Part shown: one piece after another, positions 52,571-62,111 of the stretch
How the letters are laid out: every line of letters starts with the position of its first letter
Position numbering within the stretch: position 1 is the first letter of the stretch
Assembly (NCBI RefSeq): GCF_007859935.1
Contig: NZ_SJPO01000002.1
Location: 124,001-188,000 of the forward strand
DNA length: 64,000 bases
Direction of reading: 5' to 3'
Source of the DNA: Posidoniimonas polymericola
GTDB taxonomy: Bacteria > Planctomycetota > Planctomycetia > Pirellulales > Lacipirellulaceae
Program-made: the position numbers and the translations under genes
The notes under the pieces: generated by a model
What the model was told of the DNA's origin: nothing
What the model saw: the letters and a program-made list of their open reading frames with translations, nothing else
Database searches by the model: none

Positions 52571-54085
52571 TTAGAAGATGACGTCGAACGGGTCGGCGTC
52601 GATGCGGTCCTGGTCGTCAGAGAGGATGTAGTCGAGGACGCCGTCGGCGGCCTCGATCTTGTCGGCGCCTCGTCCGCCGACGATCAGATCGGTGTCGTCG
52701 CCGCCGTTGAGGTGGTCGTCGCCGAGCTGGCCGTACAGGATGTCGAAGCCGGCGCCGCCAAAGACGACGTCGTTCCCGTCGCCGCCGAGCAGGATGTCGT
52801 TGCCCTGCTGGCCGTGGATCGAGTCGTCACCGCCGCCGCCGTTGATGCGGTCATTGCCGTAGCCGCCTGCAATGCGGTCGTTGCCCAGGCCGCCGTCGAT
52901 GCGGTCGGCGCCCGACCCGCCGGAGATGGCGTCGTTGCCGGCTCCGCCGTCGATGACGTCGTCGCCCAGCATTCCGTAGATCAGGTCGGCCCCCGCGCCG
53001 CCGCTGATGACGTCGGCGGTGCGGAGCCGGAGGTTCGCGGCGGGGGCGTCGTCGCGGGCAGTCGTGGTGGCGGGCTCGGGCTCGTCGATCGCTTCGACCT
53101 TGCGGACCATCTTCTCGGCTGCCTCCACGCCGTCGCGTTGCACCTCGGGGCGGTTGGCGATGGGGCTGTCGTCGGTGGTGGGCTCGTCTCGGGTATCGCC
53201 GATCAGGACGTCGTCGCCCTGGCCGCCGCGGATGGCGTCGGCTCCCCAGCCGCCGAAGACGTAGTCGTCGCCGGCTCCGGCGTCGATGCCGTCGTTGCCG
53301 CGGCCGCCAAGGATGAGGTCGTCGCCGGCCTCGCCGGCAATCAGGTCGTCGCCGTTGCCGCCGAGCACGATGTCGTCGCCGGTTCCGGCGGCGATCTTGT
53401 CGGACCCCCGGCCGGTGTTGCCGTAGCGGACGGCGTAGTCGACCAGCCCGGCGTAGTCGTCGGGCACGTCGTTTGTGCCGTCGCCGAAGAGCCAGTCGTC
53501 GCCGCCGCCGCCGCGGATCAGGTCGTCGCCGTCGCCGCCGGCGATGGCGTCGGCGTCGCGTCCGCCGTAGAGGTGGTCGTCCCCCTCCCCGCCGACAATC
53601 GCGTCATTGCCGTACGAGCCGGAGAGGGAGTCGTTCCCGGGGCCGCCGATCAGCAGGTCGTTGCCCAGCTGGCCGCTCACGCGGTCGTTGCCCGGGCCGG
53701 CGACGACGATGTCGTTGCCGGCGCCGAGCACGGCGCTGTCGTTCCCCTCGCCGAGGTGGACCTCGGCGTTCTGGGTGACGTTCCAGGCGAACGAGACGAC
53801 GTCGTCGCCGTCGCCGGTCTTCATGTAGATCTTGTCGACCAGGGCGTTCTCGTAGCTGGTAACCTCGCCGTTGACGTTGACCACCAGCCGCTCGCCTACG
53901 ACCGACACGCGGATGCGGTCGTTGGCGTCGGTGCCGGCGACGAAAATAGCGCCGGCGGGCGGCTCGGCGGGCAGATCGCCCACGGTCGAGGCGTCGATCG
54001 CCATGAAGTCGGCCGCGAGCAGCTCGCGCGACTCGAGCGGTTCGACGCGTGCCCTGCGGGAGGTTTGATAGGAGTGTTTGGCCAT
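52571..54085 (-). CDS. LEPR-XLL protein with RTX-type calcium-binding repeats
   Basis: A 504-residue protein. The ATG at 54085 puts RRARVEPLESRELLAAD at residues 9-26, the LExRxLL signature of planctomycete surface proteins; longer in-frame starts lack homology. From about residue 80 to 490 it consists of nonapeptide repeats of GGxGxDxIx type (GDGDDVVSF, GEGNDSAVLG, GGPGNDSLSG, GGRGNDGIDAG and many more), interrupted by an acidic non-repeat spacer at about 305-360. Such repeats form calcium-loaded beta-rolls, usually exported. No type I secretion genes are adjacent; export by the LEPR-XLL route is inferred. Confidence 0.9.
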   Translation of the reverse strand: MAKHSYQTSRRARVEPLESRELLAADFMAIDASTVGDLPAEPPAGAIFVAGTDANDRIRVSVVGERLVVNVNGEVTSYENALVDKIYMKTGDGDDVVSFAWNVTQNAEVHLGEGNDSAVLGAGNDIVVAGPGNDRVSGQLGNDLLIGGPGNDSLSGSYGNDAIVGGEGDDHLYGGRDADAIAGGDGDDLIRGGGGDDWLFGDGTNDVPDDYAGLVDYAVRYGNTGRGSDKIAAGTGDDIVLGGNGDDLIAGEAGDDLILGGRGNDGIDAGAGDDYVFGGWGADAIRGGQGDDVLIGDTRDEPTTDDSPIANRPEVQRDGVEAAEKMVRKVEAIDEPEPATTTARDDAPAANLRLRTADVISGGAGADLIYGMLGDDVIDGGAGNDAISGGSGADRIDGGLGNDRIAGGYGNDRINGGGGDDSIHGQQGNDILLGGDGNDVVFGGAGFDILYGQLGDDHLNGGDDTDLIVGGRGADKIEAADGVLDYILSDDQDRIDADPFDVIF

Positions 54086-54721
54086 CGGTTGAGTCCTGTA
54101 GACTGGGGTGTCCTGGAGAAGAGAAAAACGGCAAGCGCCCCTCGCGCTCGGAAGGAGCCCGCCTGGGTTGGCTGGCGGACCTGCGCCGCGCGGTGCCCCG
54201 TGGTGGGCGGTGCGCGACGCGAAGACCGATTCACCCGGCTGGCCCGGCGGGAGGTTGGTCGCAGAACAGAATCGGCGCCGCCCCAGATGGCGCCGGCGGG
54301 GGAGAGTGAGAGTGTTTGCCCACCGCTGTTCTGCATCCTGGCGACGGCCGCGGAGCGGATCAAGGCCGATCGGCCGGCTTTCCAGATAAGGGACAAAGTC
54401 TCTATGCGGGACGCGAGCGTGTCCCCCGTTGAGACCGCCGGGCAGGATCGAACAGCGGCGATTGCGCAGCGTGTGCCGGGCCGCTCGGCAGGATTGAACA
54501 CCGTGGCCGCCGCCGACCCAAATTGGGATGCGACGGTGGTTCGGGTTGCGCTGGGTAGGGCCGGCGGCGATTGTTGCGAAAGTGCGACCGTGGCGTTTGC
54601 ACAACGCGCCGCGGAGCGCAGAGTTGCACGGACGAAACCACCGCGGCCCCCTGCGCTCGACACCGAGCGCCCCGCCCCCCGTTTCCTACCTCCCCCGCCG
54701 CGGCCGTCCAGGAGGGACAAG
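54086..54721. other. Divergent intergenic region
   Basis: 636 bp between the RTX gene and the Cys-rich lipoprotein gene. Two similar stretches (54430-54455 and 54488-54513, sharing GGCAGGAT and GAACA) are about 58 bp apart. AGGAGG at 54710-54715 is the ribosome site of the lipoprotein. No convincing gene. Confidence 0.4.
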
Positions 54722-55006
54722 ATGAAGAACGCCTGTCTAGCGCTCGCGGCCGCTATTGCCGTGACCTCGTGCAGCGGCTGCTGCGTCTGCCGCCGCTTGT
54801 TTAAGCCTCGCCCCGCGGTGATCCAGCCCGCGCCGCTCTGCGCCCCGTCGCCGTCCTGCTGCCCGAGCGCGCCGTGCGGCTCGTGCGACAGCTGCGGCTG
54901 CGACTCGGGGATGTCGGTTAGCAACTACGGCGATGCCGGGCTCAGCTACCCGATGGAGTCGGCGCCGATGATGTACGGCAACCCCAGCCTGCCGCCCGGC
55001 CCGTAG
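54722..55006 (+). CDS. Small cysteine-rich lipoprotein
   Basis: A 94-residue protein with AGGAGG 6 bases upstream of its ATG, one of the best ribosome sites in the window. It has a hydrophobic N-terminus (LALAAAIAVTSC) and a possible lipobox ending at C17 or C20. About twelve cysteines follow in CSGCCVCRRLF and in a second cluster (SCCPSAPCGSCDSCGC), with a Pro/Tyr/Met-rich tail. The pattern suggests metal binding or disulfide cross-linking at the cell surface. I know no family. It is embedded in a much longer open frame on the same strand that is not itself a gene. Confidence 0.7.
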   Translation: MKNACLALAAAIAVTSCSGCCVCRRLFKPRPAVIQPAPLCAPSPSCCPSAPCGSCDSCGCDSGMSVSNYGDAGLSYPMESAPMMYGNPSLPPGP

Positions 55007-55059
55007 GCCCGAACTCCCGACGCGCCGACGCCGCGGCAGGGCACATACCGCCCCGCAGG

Positions 55060-56496
55060 CTACGGGCCAAAGGTCTTGTCGAGCAGGTCGGTAAAGATCT
55101 GCTCGTTCTTCGGCACGCCCTGCACGGCGCTGTCTTGGAAGAGCATGACCGGCAGCCCGCCGCTGAGGCTGGTGAGCGCCTGGCACTGCGCGCGGATCCG
55201 TTCGGCTACCTGACCGCGGAGCTCGGCGCCCACCAGCACCTCGTCGCCGATGATCTCGGTCGCGCGGACGCGGGCCTTGGTGATGCGCGGGGGCTCCTCG
55301 CCCTCCATCAGCCAGTAGTGGTACGCCTGGAATTCCTCTGGCTTGCGGAGCCAGACGCTGATCGCCAGGCGGGCGAACTCGCACGAATAGCGGAGGTTCT
55401 TGGAGGGCTTGATCTTGGGGTCGACGTTCGGGTTGCAGTCGCTGTTCAGCGGCAGGTGGTGCACGACAAACGCGAGGTCGCCGTCACGCCGCTCGATCTC
55501 GGTCGAGATGAAATGGTGCAGCTCCCGGCAGTGGGGGCAGGCGTAGTCCACCACCTCGACGCCGACGTGCTTGGCGTCGGGGCTGCCGATCAGCGGCATC
55601 TGGTCGACATCAACCGGCTTGGCGAGACCCTTGAACCGCAGCGTCCGCCCGTCAAGGGCGAGTGGCGGCAGGCCCGTATTGGGGTCCTCTGCGGTGTTGG
55701 CGTCTAGCTCGATCGGCGCCAGCTCACGCGGCCCGTCATTGAGCATCGAGTCTTCTAGGATTGGGTCTGATAGCAGCGGGTCGTCGGATTCCGCCGCTTC
55801 TTCTTGCGCCGGCTGGTTGTCGGATTGCTGGCCCGCGGCGCCCTGCCCTGCGGGATCGAATGAGATCTCTGCCAGTTCGGGCGTGGGGGCCTTCGAGAGC
55901 AGTTGGCCGGCGGCCAGCGCGGCGAGGCACACCGCCGCCACGGCGGCGCCGACCAGCGGCCCGCCGGTTCTAGGACCGACCGCTGTCGACCGGGGCGTCG
56001 AGCGACGCGCCCCCGGCACCGTGGCGTTGATCAGCGACGCCGCGGCCTGGCGGTCATCGTCTTCGTCGGGCTGGCGCAGCAGTCCAATCGCGGTTCCGGC
56101 GATCAGCAGGCTGCACGCGTGCACGGTTAGGCACCACGGGCAGAAGGCGCCGAGCGCCACGACCTGGACGCCAACAAACCACAGCCCGGCGCCTACGGCT
56201 AGAACGATCAGGCCGGTCAGCACGCCGCGCGCGGCCGCTCCGCTGCGCAACGCCACCGGCCAGGCGGCCGCCGCGATGCCGACGTACACGACCGCCGCCA
56301 GGGCGCTGACCGGCAGTCCGAACCACTTCGACCAGCGGCTTGCGAGGATGTCGTCGCACGCGGCGCCCGACGCCGCGCCGCAGCCGGCCACCGGCCCGGC
56401 GGTGATGGTCTTCCACGCCAGGTAGGTAGAAACCGCGGCCGCGGTGAGGGCCAGCAGGCTCATCAGGATAGCGAGGGGGACGCGTTTTTGTCGCAT
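55060..56496 (-). CDS. VKOR-DsbA fusion: vitamin K epoxide reductase domain plus thioredoxin-like oxidase
   Basis: A 478-residue membrane protein. Residues about 8-145 form the four-helix VKOR domain: loop cysteines C39 and C47 (AGCGAASGAACDDIL), a following WSKWFGLPVSALA, and the quinone-side CPWC at 119-122 (GAFCPWCLTVHACSLL). A linker of about 150 residues rich in Asp/Glu/Gln follows one extra membrane helix near 178-200. The C-terminal thioredoxin/DsbA-like domain has CPHC at 320-323 (VDYACPHCRELHH) and the cis-proline near SGGLPVMLF. The fusion would pass electrons from folding proteins through CPHC to VKOR and quinone. The start at 56496 is divergent from the CPC protein. Confidence 0.88.
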   Translation of the reverse strand: MRQKRVPLAILMSLLALTAAAVSTYLAWKTITAGPVAGCGAASGAACDDILASRWSKWFGLPVSALAAVVYVGIAAAAWPVALRSGAAARGVLTGLIVLAVGAGLWFVGVQVVALGAFCPWCLTVHACSLLIAGTAIGLLRQPDEDDDRQAAASLINATVPGARRSTPRSTAVGPRTGGPLVGAAVAAVCLAALAAGQLLSKAPTPELAEISFDPAGQGAAGQQSDNQPAQEEAAESDDPLLSDPILEDSMLNDGPRELAPIELDANTAEDPNTGLPPLALDGRTLRFKGLAKPVDVDQMPLIGSPDAKHVGVEVVDYACPHCRELHHFISTEIERRDGDLAFVVHHLPLNSDCNPNVDPKIKPSKNLRYSCEFARLAISVWLRKPEEFQAYHYWLMEGEEPPRITKARVRATEIIGDEVLVGAELRGQVAERIRAQCQALTSLSGGLPVMLFQDSAVQGVPKNEQIFTDLLDKTFGP

Positions 56497-56746
56497 AGAA
56501 GAAATATTCCTGCGGGCGCTGCCCGGCGTGGGATCAGGCGGCCGCTGCGGCCGGCCGATCCGCCCATTGTAATCAAAGCGGCTGTCGCCTGCGCCGCCAC
56601 TCGGGGGGAGCAAGGCGGGGGGCCCGCGGCAACTACGCTGCCGTACTTGCGGCGAAAATCGCACGGCGACTTATCGTTGTGCAGAGGCCGCTCTGCCTGC
56701 AGCGGGCGTTCTCTATTCTCTGCGAACCAAACCGCCCCCTAAGCTC

Positions 56747-57367
56747 ATGCTCCACCTTCTGCCGAATCAAGAATCGCACCGCCGCGCGGCCGGTTGGCTG
56801 GCGGTGTGCTGGTTGGCCGCGGTGGTCGGCGGGCTCGGTGGGCTGATGGCCTACGCCTCGCTGCCGGGCGAATCGCTGCCGCCGCCTGCGGCCCCGCGTC
56901 GCGACGCATTCGGAGCGGGCGCCGGCAAGCCATGGAGGCTGTACGTCGCGGCCCACCCGAAGTGCCCCTGCACGCTGGCGACTATCGCCGAGTTGGCGCG
57001 GCTGATGCGTCACGTCGAGCCGGAGGTCGCGTGCCGGGTGTTGATCTACACGCCCGAGGCGAATGCCGACGGCTGGATGGAGACCGCGCTCGTCCGCGCA
57101 GCGCGTCGGATCGACGGAGTGGAAGTCGTCGCCGACCCGGGCGGGGAACAAGCCGAGTTGCTCGGCGTGCGGGTGTCGGGCGGGGTGGTGCTCTACGACC
57201 ACGCCGGCGCGCCAAGGTTCCACGGCGGTGTGACCGCGGCGCGGGGGCACGAGGGGGCGAGCGTGGGGGGAGCAGCGATCCGGTCGCTAGTCGCCGGGCG
57301 CGAGGCCCCCGCCCACGCACCAGTGTTTGGATGCGAACTAAGGACGCCAGCGAAGGAGCGGTTGTGA
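56747..57367 (+). CDS. Membrane-anchored thioredoxin-like protein with CPC motif (RedB-like)
   Basis: A 206-residue protein with one membrane helix at about 15-36 and an extracytoplasmic thioredoxin-like domain: WRLYVAAHPKCPCTLATIAELARLM (C73 and C75 as C-P-C, read in halves) and later VSGGVVLYDHAGAPRFHGGVT. The one-residue spacing replaces the usual CxxC, as in RedB-type proteins. Its stop overlaps the histidine kinase start by one base (TGATG), so the two are translationally coupled; a sensory partnership is an inference. A final cysteine-containing tail (VFGCELRTP) is odd. Confidence 0.75.
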   Translation: MLHLLPNQESHRRAAGWLAVCWLAAVVGGLGGLMAYASLPGESLPPPAAPRRDAFGAGAGKPWRLYVAAHPKCPCTLATIAELARLMRHVEPEVACRVLIYTPEANADGWMETALVRAARRIDGVEVVADPGGEQAELLGVRVSGGVVLYDHAGAPRFHGGVTAARGHEGASVGGAAIRSLVAGREAPAHAPVFGCELRTPAKERL

Positions 57368-59685
57368 TGGGACCGGCGTGTACGACAGACAACCGCCAGG
57401 CAGACTACGCCTTCCGACGCGAGCTGTACTCGCTGCAGGTGCAGACCGACCGGTTGCAGCGCTGGCTGCTGCTGGGGCAGTGGGTGTTCGCCGCGATCGT
57501 GGCGGCGTGGATCTCCCCGCGGACCTGGCAGGGCGAGTGGAGCTCGACGCACGTCCACCTGTGGGCGGCGCTGGTCCTCGGCGGCCTGCTGGTCAGCCTG
57601 CCGTGGGCGCTGATCTCGCTGATGCCGGGGGCGCGACTGACGCGGTTGGTCGTGGCTGCGGCCCAGGCCGGCTTCTCGGTGCTGCTGATCCACCTGATGG
57701 GCGGACGCATCGAGGCCCACTTTCATATCTTCGGGGCGCTCGCGCTGCTCTCTTTCTATCGGGACCCGCTGGTCTACCTGCCGGCGGTGGCGATCGTGGT
57801 GGTCGACCACGTCGGCCGCGGCCTGTACTGGCCCGAGTCCATTTTTGGCGTAAACTCGCCCTCCTTCTGGCGGGCGCTCGAGCACGCCGGCTGGGTGCTG
57901 TTCGAGGTGGTCTTCCTGCTGTGGGGCGTCATGCAAAGCCGCCACCACCTGCTGCGGATGTCCCAGCTCCAGCACTCGCTCCAGTCGGAACGCGACAACC
58001 TCGAGCAGCGGGTGGCGCACCGCACCGCGGAGCTCGACCAGTCGAGGCGGTACGCCGAGAACGTGCTCGACTCGCTCGACGCGCGGATCTGCATCCTCGA
58101 CTATGAGGGCGTGATCGTCTCGACCAACCGCGCGTGGGACCAGCTCGAGAGCCTTGGTGTGTGCGAGCCGACAAGCCTGACCGCGGGACTGAACTACATC
58201 GCCTCGTGCCAGGACTGCGCGGCCATTGGCCGCGACGACCTGGGCGTCCTCGCCGACGCGACGGGACGCGTGATCTGCGGCGAGCTGACCGGGCACGTGC
58301 AGGAGTTCAAGGTTGAGCCGCGGGGCGAGACCCGCTGGATCCAGGCCCGGGTGTCGCCGTTTCTGGGCGATCAGGTAGCGGCGGCGGTAGTGACGCACGT
58401 CGACATCACCGAGCGTGTGCAGGCGCTCAAGCAGTCGCACGAGGAGTCGCGCCGGGCCGCCTCGCTGTCGAAGATCCTCCGGGAGTCGCCCAACGAGATC
58501 TACGTCTTCAGGCGGGACACGCTGGCTTTTATCGAGAACAACGAGGGCGCCGAGCGGCGCAGCGGCTACACCCGTCAAGACCTGGCCGAGATGACCCCGC
58601 TCGACCTGATGCCGGACCTCGACCGCGAGGCGCTGCTCGCCGACCTGGCCACCCTCGACGGCAAGAAAATCGCCTGCGTGCAGTTCCAGACCGAGATGGC
58701 CGCCCGCAACGGCCACCGCACCCCGGTTCAGGTGGTGGTGCACCAGGCGGTTTTCGAACAAACGCCGGTGTACGTCGCGTTTGTGGCCGACCTCAGTCAG
58801 ACCCGGGCGCTGGAACACAAGCTGGCGCAGGCGCAGAAACTCGAGTCGCTCGGCCAGCTGGCCGCCGGCATCGCGCACGAGATCAACACGCCGATGCAGT
58901 GCATCGCCAGCAACATGGAGTTCCTCGACGGCAGCTACAAGCTCCTCGACCCGATCTGCCGCGAGATGCTGACCGCGGTCGAACTCGAACCCGCCGAGTG
59001 GGCGACGCGGCAGGCCGTGCTGCGGGATCTGGTCAATGCTCGCCTGGGGTTTGTGCTCGACCAGGCGGCCGGCGCCGTGGAGGAGACCGCCGGGGCGTCC
59101 CAGCGGGTAGTCGAGATTGTCCGCGCAATGAAGGCGATGTCGCACCCTGGCGCCCGCGAGAAGTCCGCGGCCGACGTCAACGAGATCATCCGCCAGGCGG
59201 CCACCATCACCCGCAACCGCTGGAAGTACGTGGCGGAGATGCAGCTCGAGCTCGCCGAGCCGGCGCCGGTTGTGCCGCTGCTCGCCGCCGAGATGAGCCA
59301 GGTGTTGCTGAACCTGATCGTCAACGCCGCGGACGCCATCGTCGACCGCTACGGCGAGCTGCCCGGGGCTGGGAAGATTACTGTCCGCACGGAGAGCCAC
59401 GAAGAGTACGTCCGCATCGAGGTGTCGGACAACGGCGCAGGGATGAGCGAGGCCGTCCGCAGACGGATCTTCGAGCCGTTCTTCACCACCAAGGACGTCG
59501 GCAAGGGGACCGGCCAGGGGCTCGCCATCGCCTACGACGCCGTCGTCAACAAGCACCAGGGAACGATCGAGCTGACCTCGACGCCGGGCGACGGGACCAC
59601 CTTTATCGTCTGCCTGCCGGCAGGCGAACGCCAGACGACCGAAGCAGAAGGCTCGCCCGGCGAAGAGATCGCCGTGCAGGCCTGA
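57367..59685 (+). CDS. Membrane histidine kinase with two PAS domains
   Basis: A 772-residue sensor kinase. N-terminal membrane region about 35-205 with the conserved-looking [21 protein letters not shown] and [10 protein letters not shown], a coiled-coil around 205-235, PAS domains at about 240-360 and 375-485, then H504 in [16 protein letters not shown]-box [13 protein letters not shown]1 VSDNGAGM, F box FEPFFTTK and G2 [12 protein letters not shown]. All kinase motifs are intact. It is sandwiched in an operon between the CPC protein (1-base overlap) and the response regulator (35 bp gap), so a redox or thiol input is plausible. Confidence 0.9.
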   Translation: MGPACTTDNRQADYAFRRELYSLQVQTDRLQRWLLLGQWVFAAIVAAWISPRTWQGEWSSTHVHLWAALVLGGLLVSLPWALISLMPGARLTRLVVAAAQAGFSVLLIHLMGGRIEAHFHIFGALALLSFYRDPLVYLPAVAIVVVDHVGRGLYWPESIFGVNSPSFWRALEHAGWVLFEVVFLLWGVMQSRHHLLRMSQLQHSLQSERDNLEQRVAHRTAELDQSRRYAENVLDSLDARICILDYEGVIVSTNRAWDQLESLGVCEPTSLTAGLNYIASCQDCAAIGRDDLGVLADATGRVICGELTGHVQEFKVEPRGETRWIQARVSPFLGDQVAAAVVTHVDITERVQALKQSHEESRRAASLSKILRESPNEIYVFRRDTLAFIENNEGAERRSGYTRQDLAEMTPLDLMPDLDREALLADLATLDGKKIACVQFQTEMAARNGHRTPVQVVVHQAVFEQTPVYVAFVADLSQTRALEHKLAQAQKLESLGQLAAGIAHEINTPMQCIASNMEFLDGSYKLLDPICREMLTAVELEPAEWATRQAVLRDLVNARLGFVLDQAAGAVEETAGASQRVVEIVRAMKAMSHPGAREKSAADVNEIIRQAATITRNRWKYVAEMQLELAEPAPVVPLLAAEMSQVLLNLIVNAADAIVDRYGELPGAGKITVRTESHEEYVRIEVSDNGAGMSEAVRRRIFEPFFTTKDVGKGTGQGLAIAYDAVVNKHQGTIELTSTPGDGTTFIVCLPAGERQTTEAEGSPGEEIAVQA

Positions 59686-59720
59686 GCCAAACAGAACAGG
59701 CAACCAGGGAGCGACTGGAA

Positions 59721-60881
59721 ATGGGCTATCGTGTGATGCTGGTCGACGACGACCACACCCTCCTGAGCAGCATCGGCAGGAACCTCTGCCTCGACTACGA
59801 CCTGGTCACCGCGTGCTCCGGGGCCGAGGCGCTCGAGAAGATCACCGAGCACGGTCCGTTCGGACTCGTGCTGACCGACATGCGCATGCCGGGCATGACC
59901 GGGCTGCAGCTTATCATCGAGGCCCGCAAAGTTTCGCCGATGACCAGCTACATCATGCTGACCGGCAATCAGGACCTGGGGACCGCGGTGCAGGCGGTCA
60001 ACGAGGGGCACGTCTTCCGCTTCCTGAGCAAGCCGTGCGAGCTCGCGACCATCCGTTCCGCCATCGAGGCCGGGCTCCGCCAGTACGGGCTCGAGGTGGG
60101 CGAGAAGGAGCTGCTCAACAAGACCTGCGCCGGCGCCATCGCCCTGCTGACGGACGTCCTCGAGGCGACCCAGCCGATGATCTGCTCGCGTCACAGCAGC
60201 ACCAGCGAGACCGTCGAGATGCTGCTCGAGGCGGCCGGCGTCCCGAAACGCTGGGAGTACGCGCTCGCCTCGCGGCTGGCGTTGGTCGGGTTTGCGTGCC
60301 TGGGCGAAGAGTCGGCCCGGGTGTTCGACACCACCAGCCCGCACGACGCCGATTGGAAGTTCGCGGTTGAGCGGGCGATGGGCATCGGCGGCCGCATGGT
60401 CAAGCGGATCCCGCGCCTCGGCATTGTCGGCGAGATCGTCGAATCGGCCCACGGCGTGACCGGCGCCTTCTGCTACAAGAAGCCAAAGTCCGAGGCCGCG
60501 ATCGTCCGCACCGGAGCGACCCTGATCGCCTTGTCGCTCGCGTGGGAGACGCTCCGCCGGCAGGGGCTCAGGCGGAAGGACGCGGTTGAGGAGATGAAGC
60601 TGCTGTTCCCCGAACTCCTGCCGGTCTACGTCGAGGCGTTTGAGAAGCTGCCCGAGACCGGGGACGCCGACGAACAACCCGGCGCGCAGGTGGACGTCAG
60701 CGAGCTGGCGCCCGGCATGGTGCTGCACTCGGACGTCGTGGGACGCGACGGGTCGGTGTTGCTGCGGGCCGGGTCGCGGCTGTCGGAGGTGCACATCGAA
60801 AAGCTCCGCAACGGCACCGAGCACTTCGGCGGCACCCGCCCGATCATGATCGTCGAGGCGACCGCCCACGCCGTGGCGTAG
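59721..60881 (+). CDS. Response regulator with degenerate HD-type output domain
   Basis: A 386-residue protein. The receiver domain (1-120) has phosphoacceptor D53 in LTDMRMPG, D9/D10/D11 acid pocket, T81 and K104 in FLSKPCE. The rest resembles the RpfG-type region fused to HD-GYP domains, with a central helical part (about 155-310) and the C-terminal small domain ELAPGMVLHSDVVGRDGSVLLRAG, but no HD or GYP catalytic motif can be found. So it may bind rather than degrade cyclic di-GMP, or act by protein contact. It is the likely partner of the preceding kinase. Confidence 0.83.
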   Translation: MGYRVMLVDDDHTLLSSIGRNLCLDYDLVTACSGAEALEKITEHGPFGLVLTDMRMPGMTGLQLIIEARKVSPMTSYIMLTGNQDLGTAVQAVNEGHVFRFLSKPCELATIRSAIEAGLRQYGLEVGEKELLNKTCAGAIALLTDVLEATQPMICSRHSSTSETVEMLLEAAGVPKRWEYALASRLALVGFACLGEESARVFDTTSPHDADWKFAVERAMGIGGRMVKRIPRLGIVGEIVESAHGVTGAFCYKKPKSEAAIVRTGATLIALSLAWETLRRQGLRRKDAVEEMKLLFPELLPVYVEAFEKLPETGDADEQPGAQVDVSELAPGMVLHSDVVGRDGSVLLRAGSRLSEVHIEKLRNGTEHFGGTRPIMIVEATAHAVA

Positions 60882-60991
60882 CGGTCGGGGAGGCTCTCCA
60901 CCGCGGGCGGCGCCGGTCGACGGGGGGTCGACACGGAGCAGCAATCTAGCCGCCTACCGGCGCGCCCTACGGGTGGAGCCACAAGGGGCCG

Positions 60992-61873
60992 CTACGCGGT
61001 CCGGCGTCGGCCGGCCAGCAAAGCGGCGCAGGCGCCAAACGCCAGCAACGCCGCGGCGGGCTCGGGGACCGGCGCCACGGCCATCGACGTGATCACAATG
61101 CCGCTGCCGATTTCACCGACCGCCGAGCCGACGCCGGTCGTCAGGTCGACCATCCAGAACGTCGAGAAGGAGGTCGACGCGTTTTCGATCGCCATGTACG
61201 CAACGTCCGACGAGCCCGAGATGTCGAACCCGCCGGTCGCGGTGACATCGGTCCCGATCGAGCCGACCGTGGTCAGCGTGCCGGCCGAGTTGGCCTGCTT
61301 GACCAGCACGTCGAGCCGGGTGTCGACGCCGTACAGCTGGGTGGCGGTGGTGCCGGCGAAGCTGCGGTCGTAAGCCGCGTGCACGACGTTCGGGTCGACG
61401 TTCTCGTTCGGGTCGCCCGGTCCGTAGAACAGGTCGGTCACCGCGGTGGCCGTGCCGGCGTCGGGGTCGAGGACGTAGTTGGCGTTGGTGTCCGAGTCGA
61501 GGCGGATCTTGTCGATCACCGGGTTGAAGTCGAAACCGAAGTTCGAGCCGCTGATCGCCGGCGTGAACGGGCCGGGGCCGACCATCGTCGCGGATCCGGT
61601 GGTCGTGTTGAGGGTGTAGAGCTGGCTGAAGCTGCCGAGCGCGTAGAGCTGGCCGGTGGCCGGGCGGAAGTCGATGCCGACCACCCGCTCGTTGTTCTGC
61701 AGGCCCATGATCGAGGTCCCGCTCAGCAGGGCGCCAGGGGCGGTCGAGTCCCAGCTCACCAGACGCTGCTCGTCGGTGACCCCGAAGACGAGCTCACCGG
61801 CCTGCGCATCGCCCGGCAGGGCAATGCCTGCTAGCGCGAGCACAGCAAACGCGACATACTTCTTCATTTTCAT
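60992..61873 (-). CDS. DUF4394 protein with PEP-CTERM tail
   Basis: A 293-residue exported protein. Of three nearby ATGs I use 61873, preceded at 9 bases by GGAG. A signal peptide covers about 1-25 (VAFAVLALAGIALPGDAQAG). DUF4394-type propeller repeats follow: GVTDEQRLVSWDS, GIDFRPATGQLYALGS, LYTLNTTTGSATMVG, NYVLDPDAGTATAV and LYGVDTRLDVLVKQ, with FDFNPVIDKIRLDSDTNAN as the core signature. The tail PVPEPAAALLAFGACAALLAG then RRRTA is PEP-CTERM. It is convergent with the response regulator gene. Confidence 0.88.
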   Translation of the reverse strand: MKMKKYVAFAVLALAGIALPGDAQAGELVFGVTDEQRLVSWDSTAPGALLSGTSIMGLQNNERVVGIDFRPATGQLYALGSFSQLYTLNTTTGSATMVGPGPFTPAISGSNFGFDFNPVIDKIRLDSDTNANYVLDPDAGTATAVTDLFYGPGDPNENVDPNVVHAAYDRSFAGTTATQLYGVDTRLDVLVKQANSAGTLTTVGSIGTDVTATGGFDISGSSDVAYMAIENASTSFSTFWMVDLTTGVGSAVGEIGSGIVITSMAVAPVPEPAAALLAFGACAALLAGRRRTA

Positions 61874-62111
61874 TACCAAATTCTCCATGTTGACTTCTAA
61901 GTGAGCGTGCGGCGCGGCGGCGAGACTTCCACCAGCCGGATTCAACGGGGTTACGTCGACGACGGCGGCGTGGATTCGAGAAAGGCTGAAGATTCCGGTG
62001 TCCGCAGCCGGGGCTAACGTTTGACCGCTCTGAGGAGGCCGCCTACGATGCAGCCCTGGCCCAGGGTGGTTTACTCGCCGCCAGGTTGGTCGTTGTTGAG
62101 TCGAGGAGCCG

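Noticed and set aside
52600-53760. Periodic GTCGTCGCC-rich DNA that could be read as a tandem DNA repeat
   Set aside because: The period follows the codons of the RTX nonapeptides, so the repetition is explained by the protein.
50771-55006. Open frame of 1411 codons on the plus strand
   Set aside because: It runs opposite the DUF1559 and RTX genes and through the regulator in another frame; its product is low-complexity Val/Ala/Asp without any domain. Only its last 94 codons (54722-55006) are a real gene, with its own ribosome site.
57193-59703. Open frame of 836 codons opposite the histidine kinase
   Set aside because: The kinase on the plus strand has all catalytic motifs; the reverse frame has none.
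59532-60944. Open frame of 470 codons opposite the response regulator
   Set aside because: Antisense shadow of a protein with an intact receiver domain.
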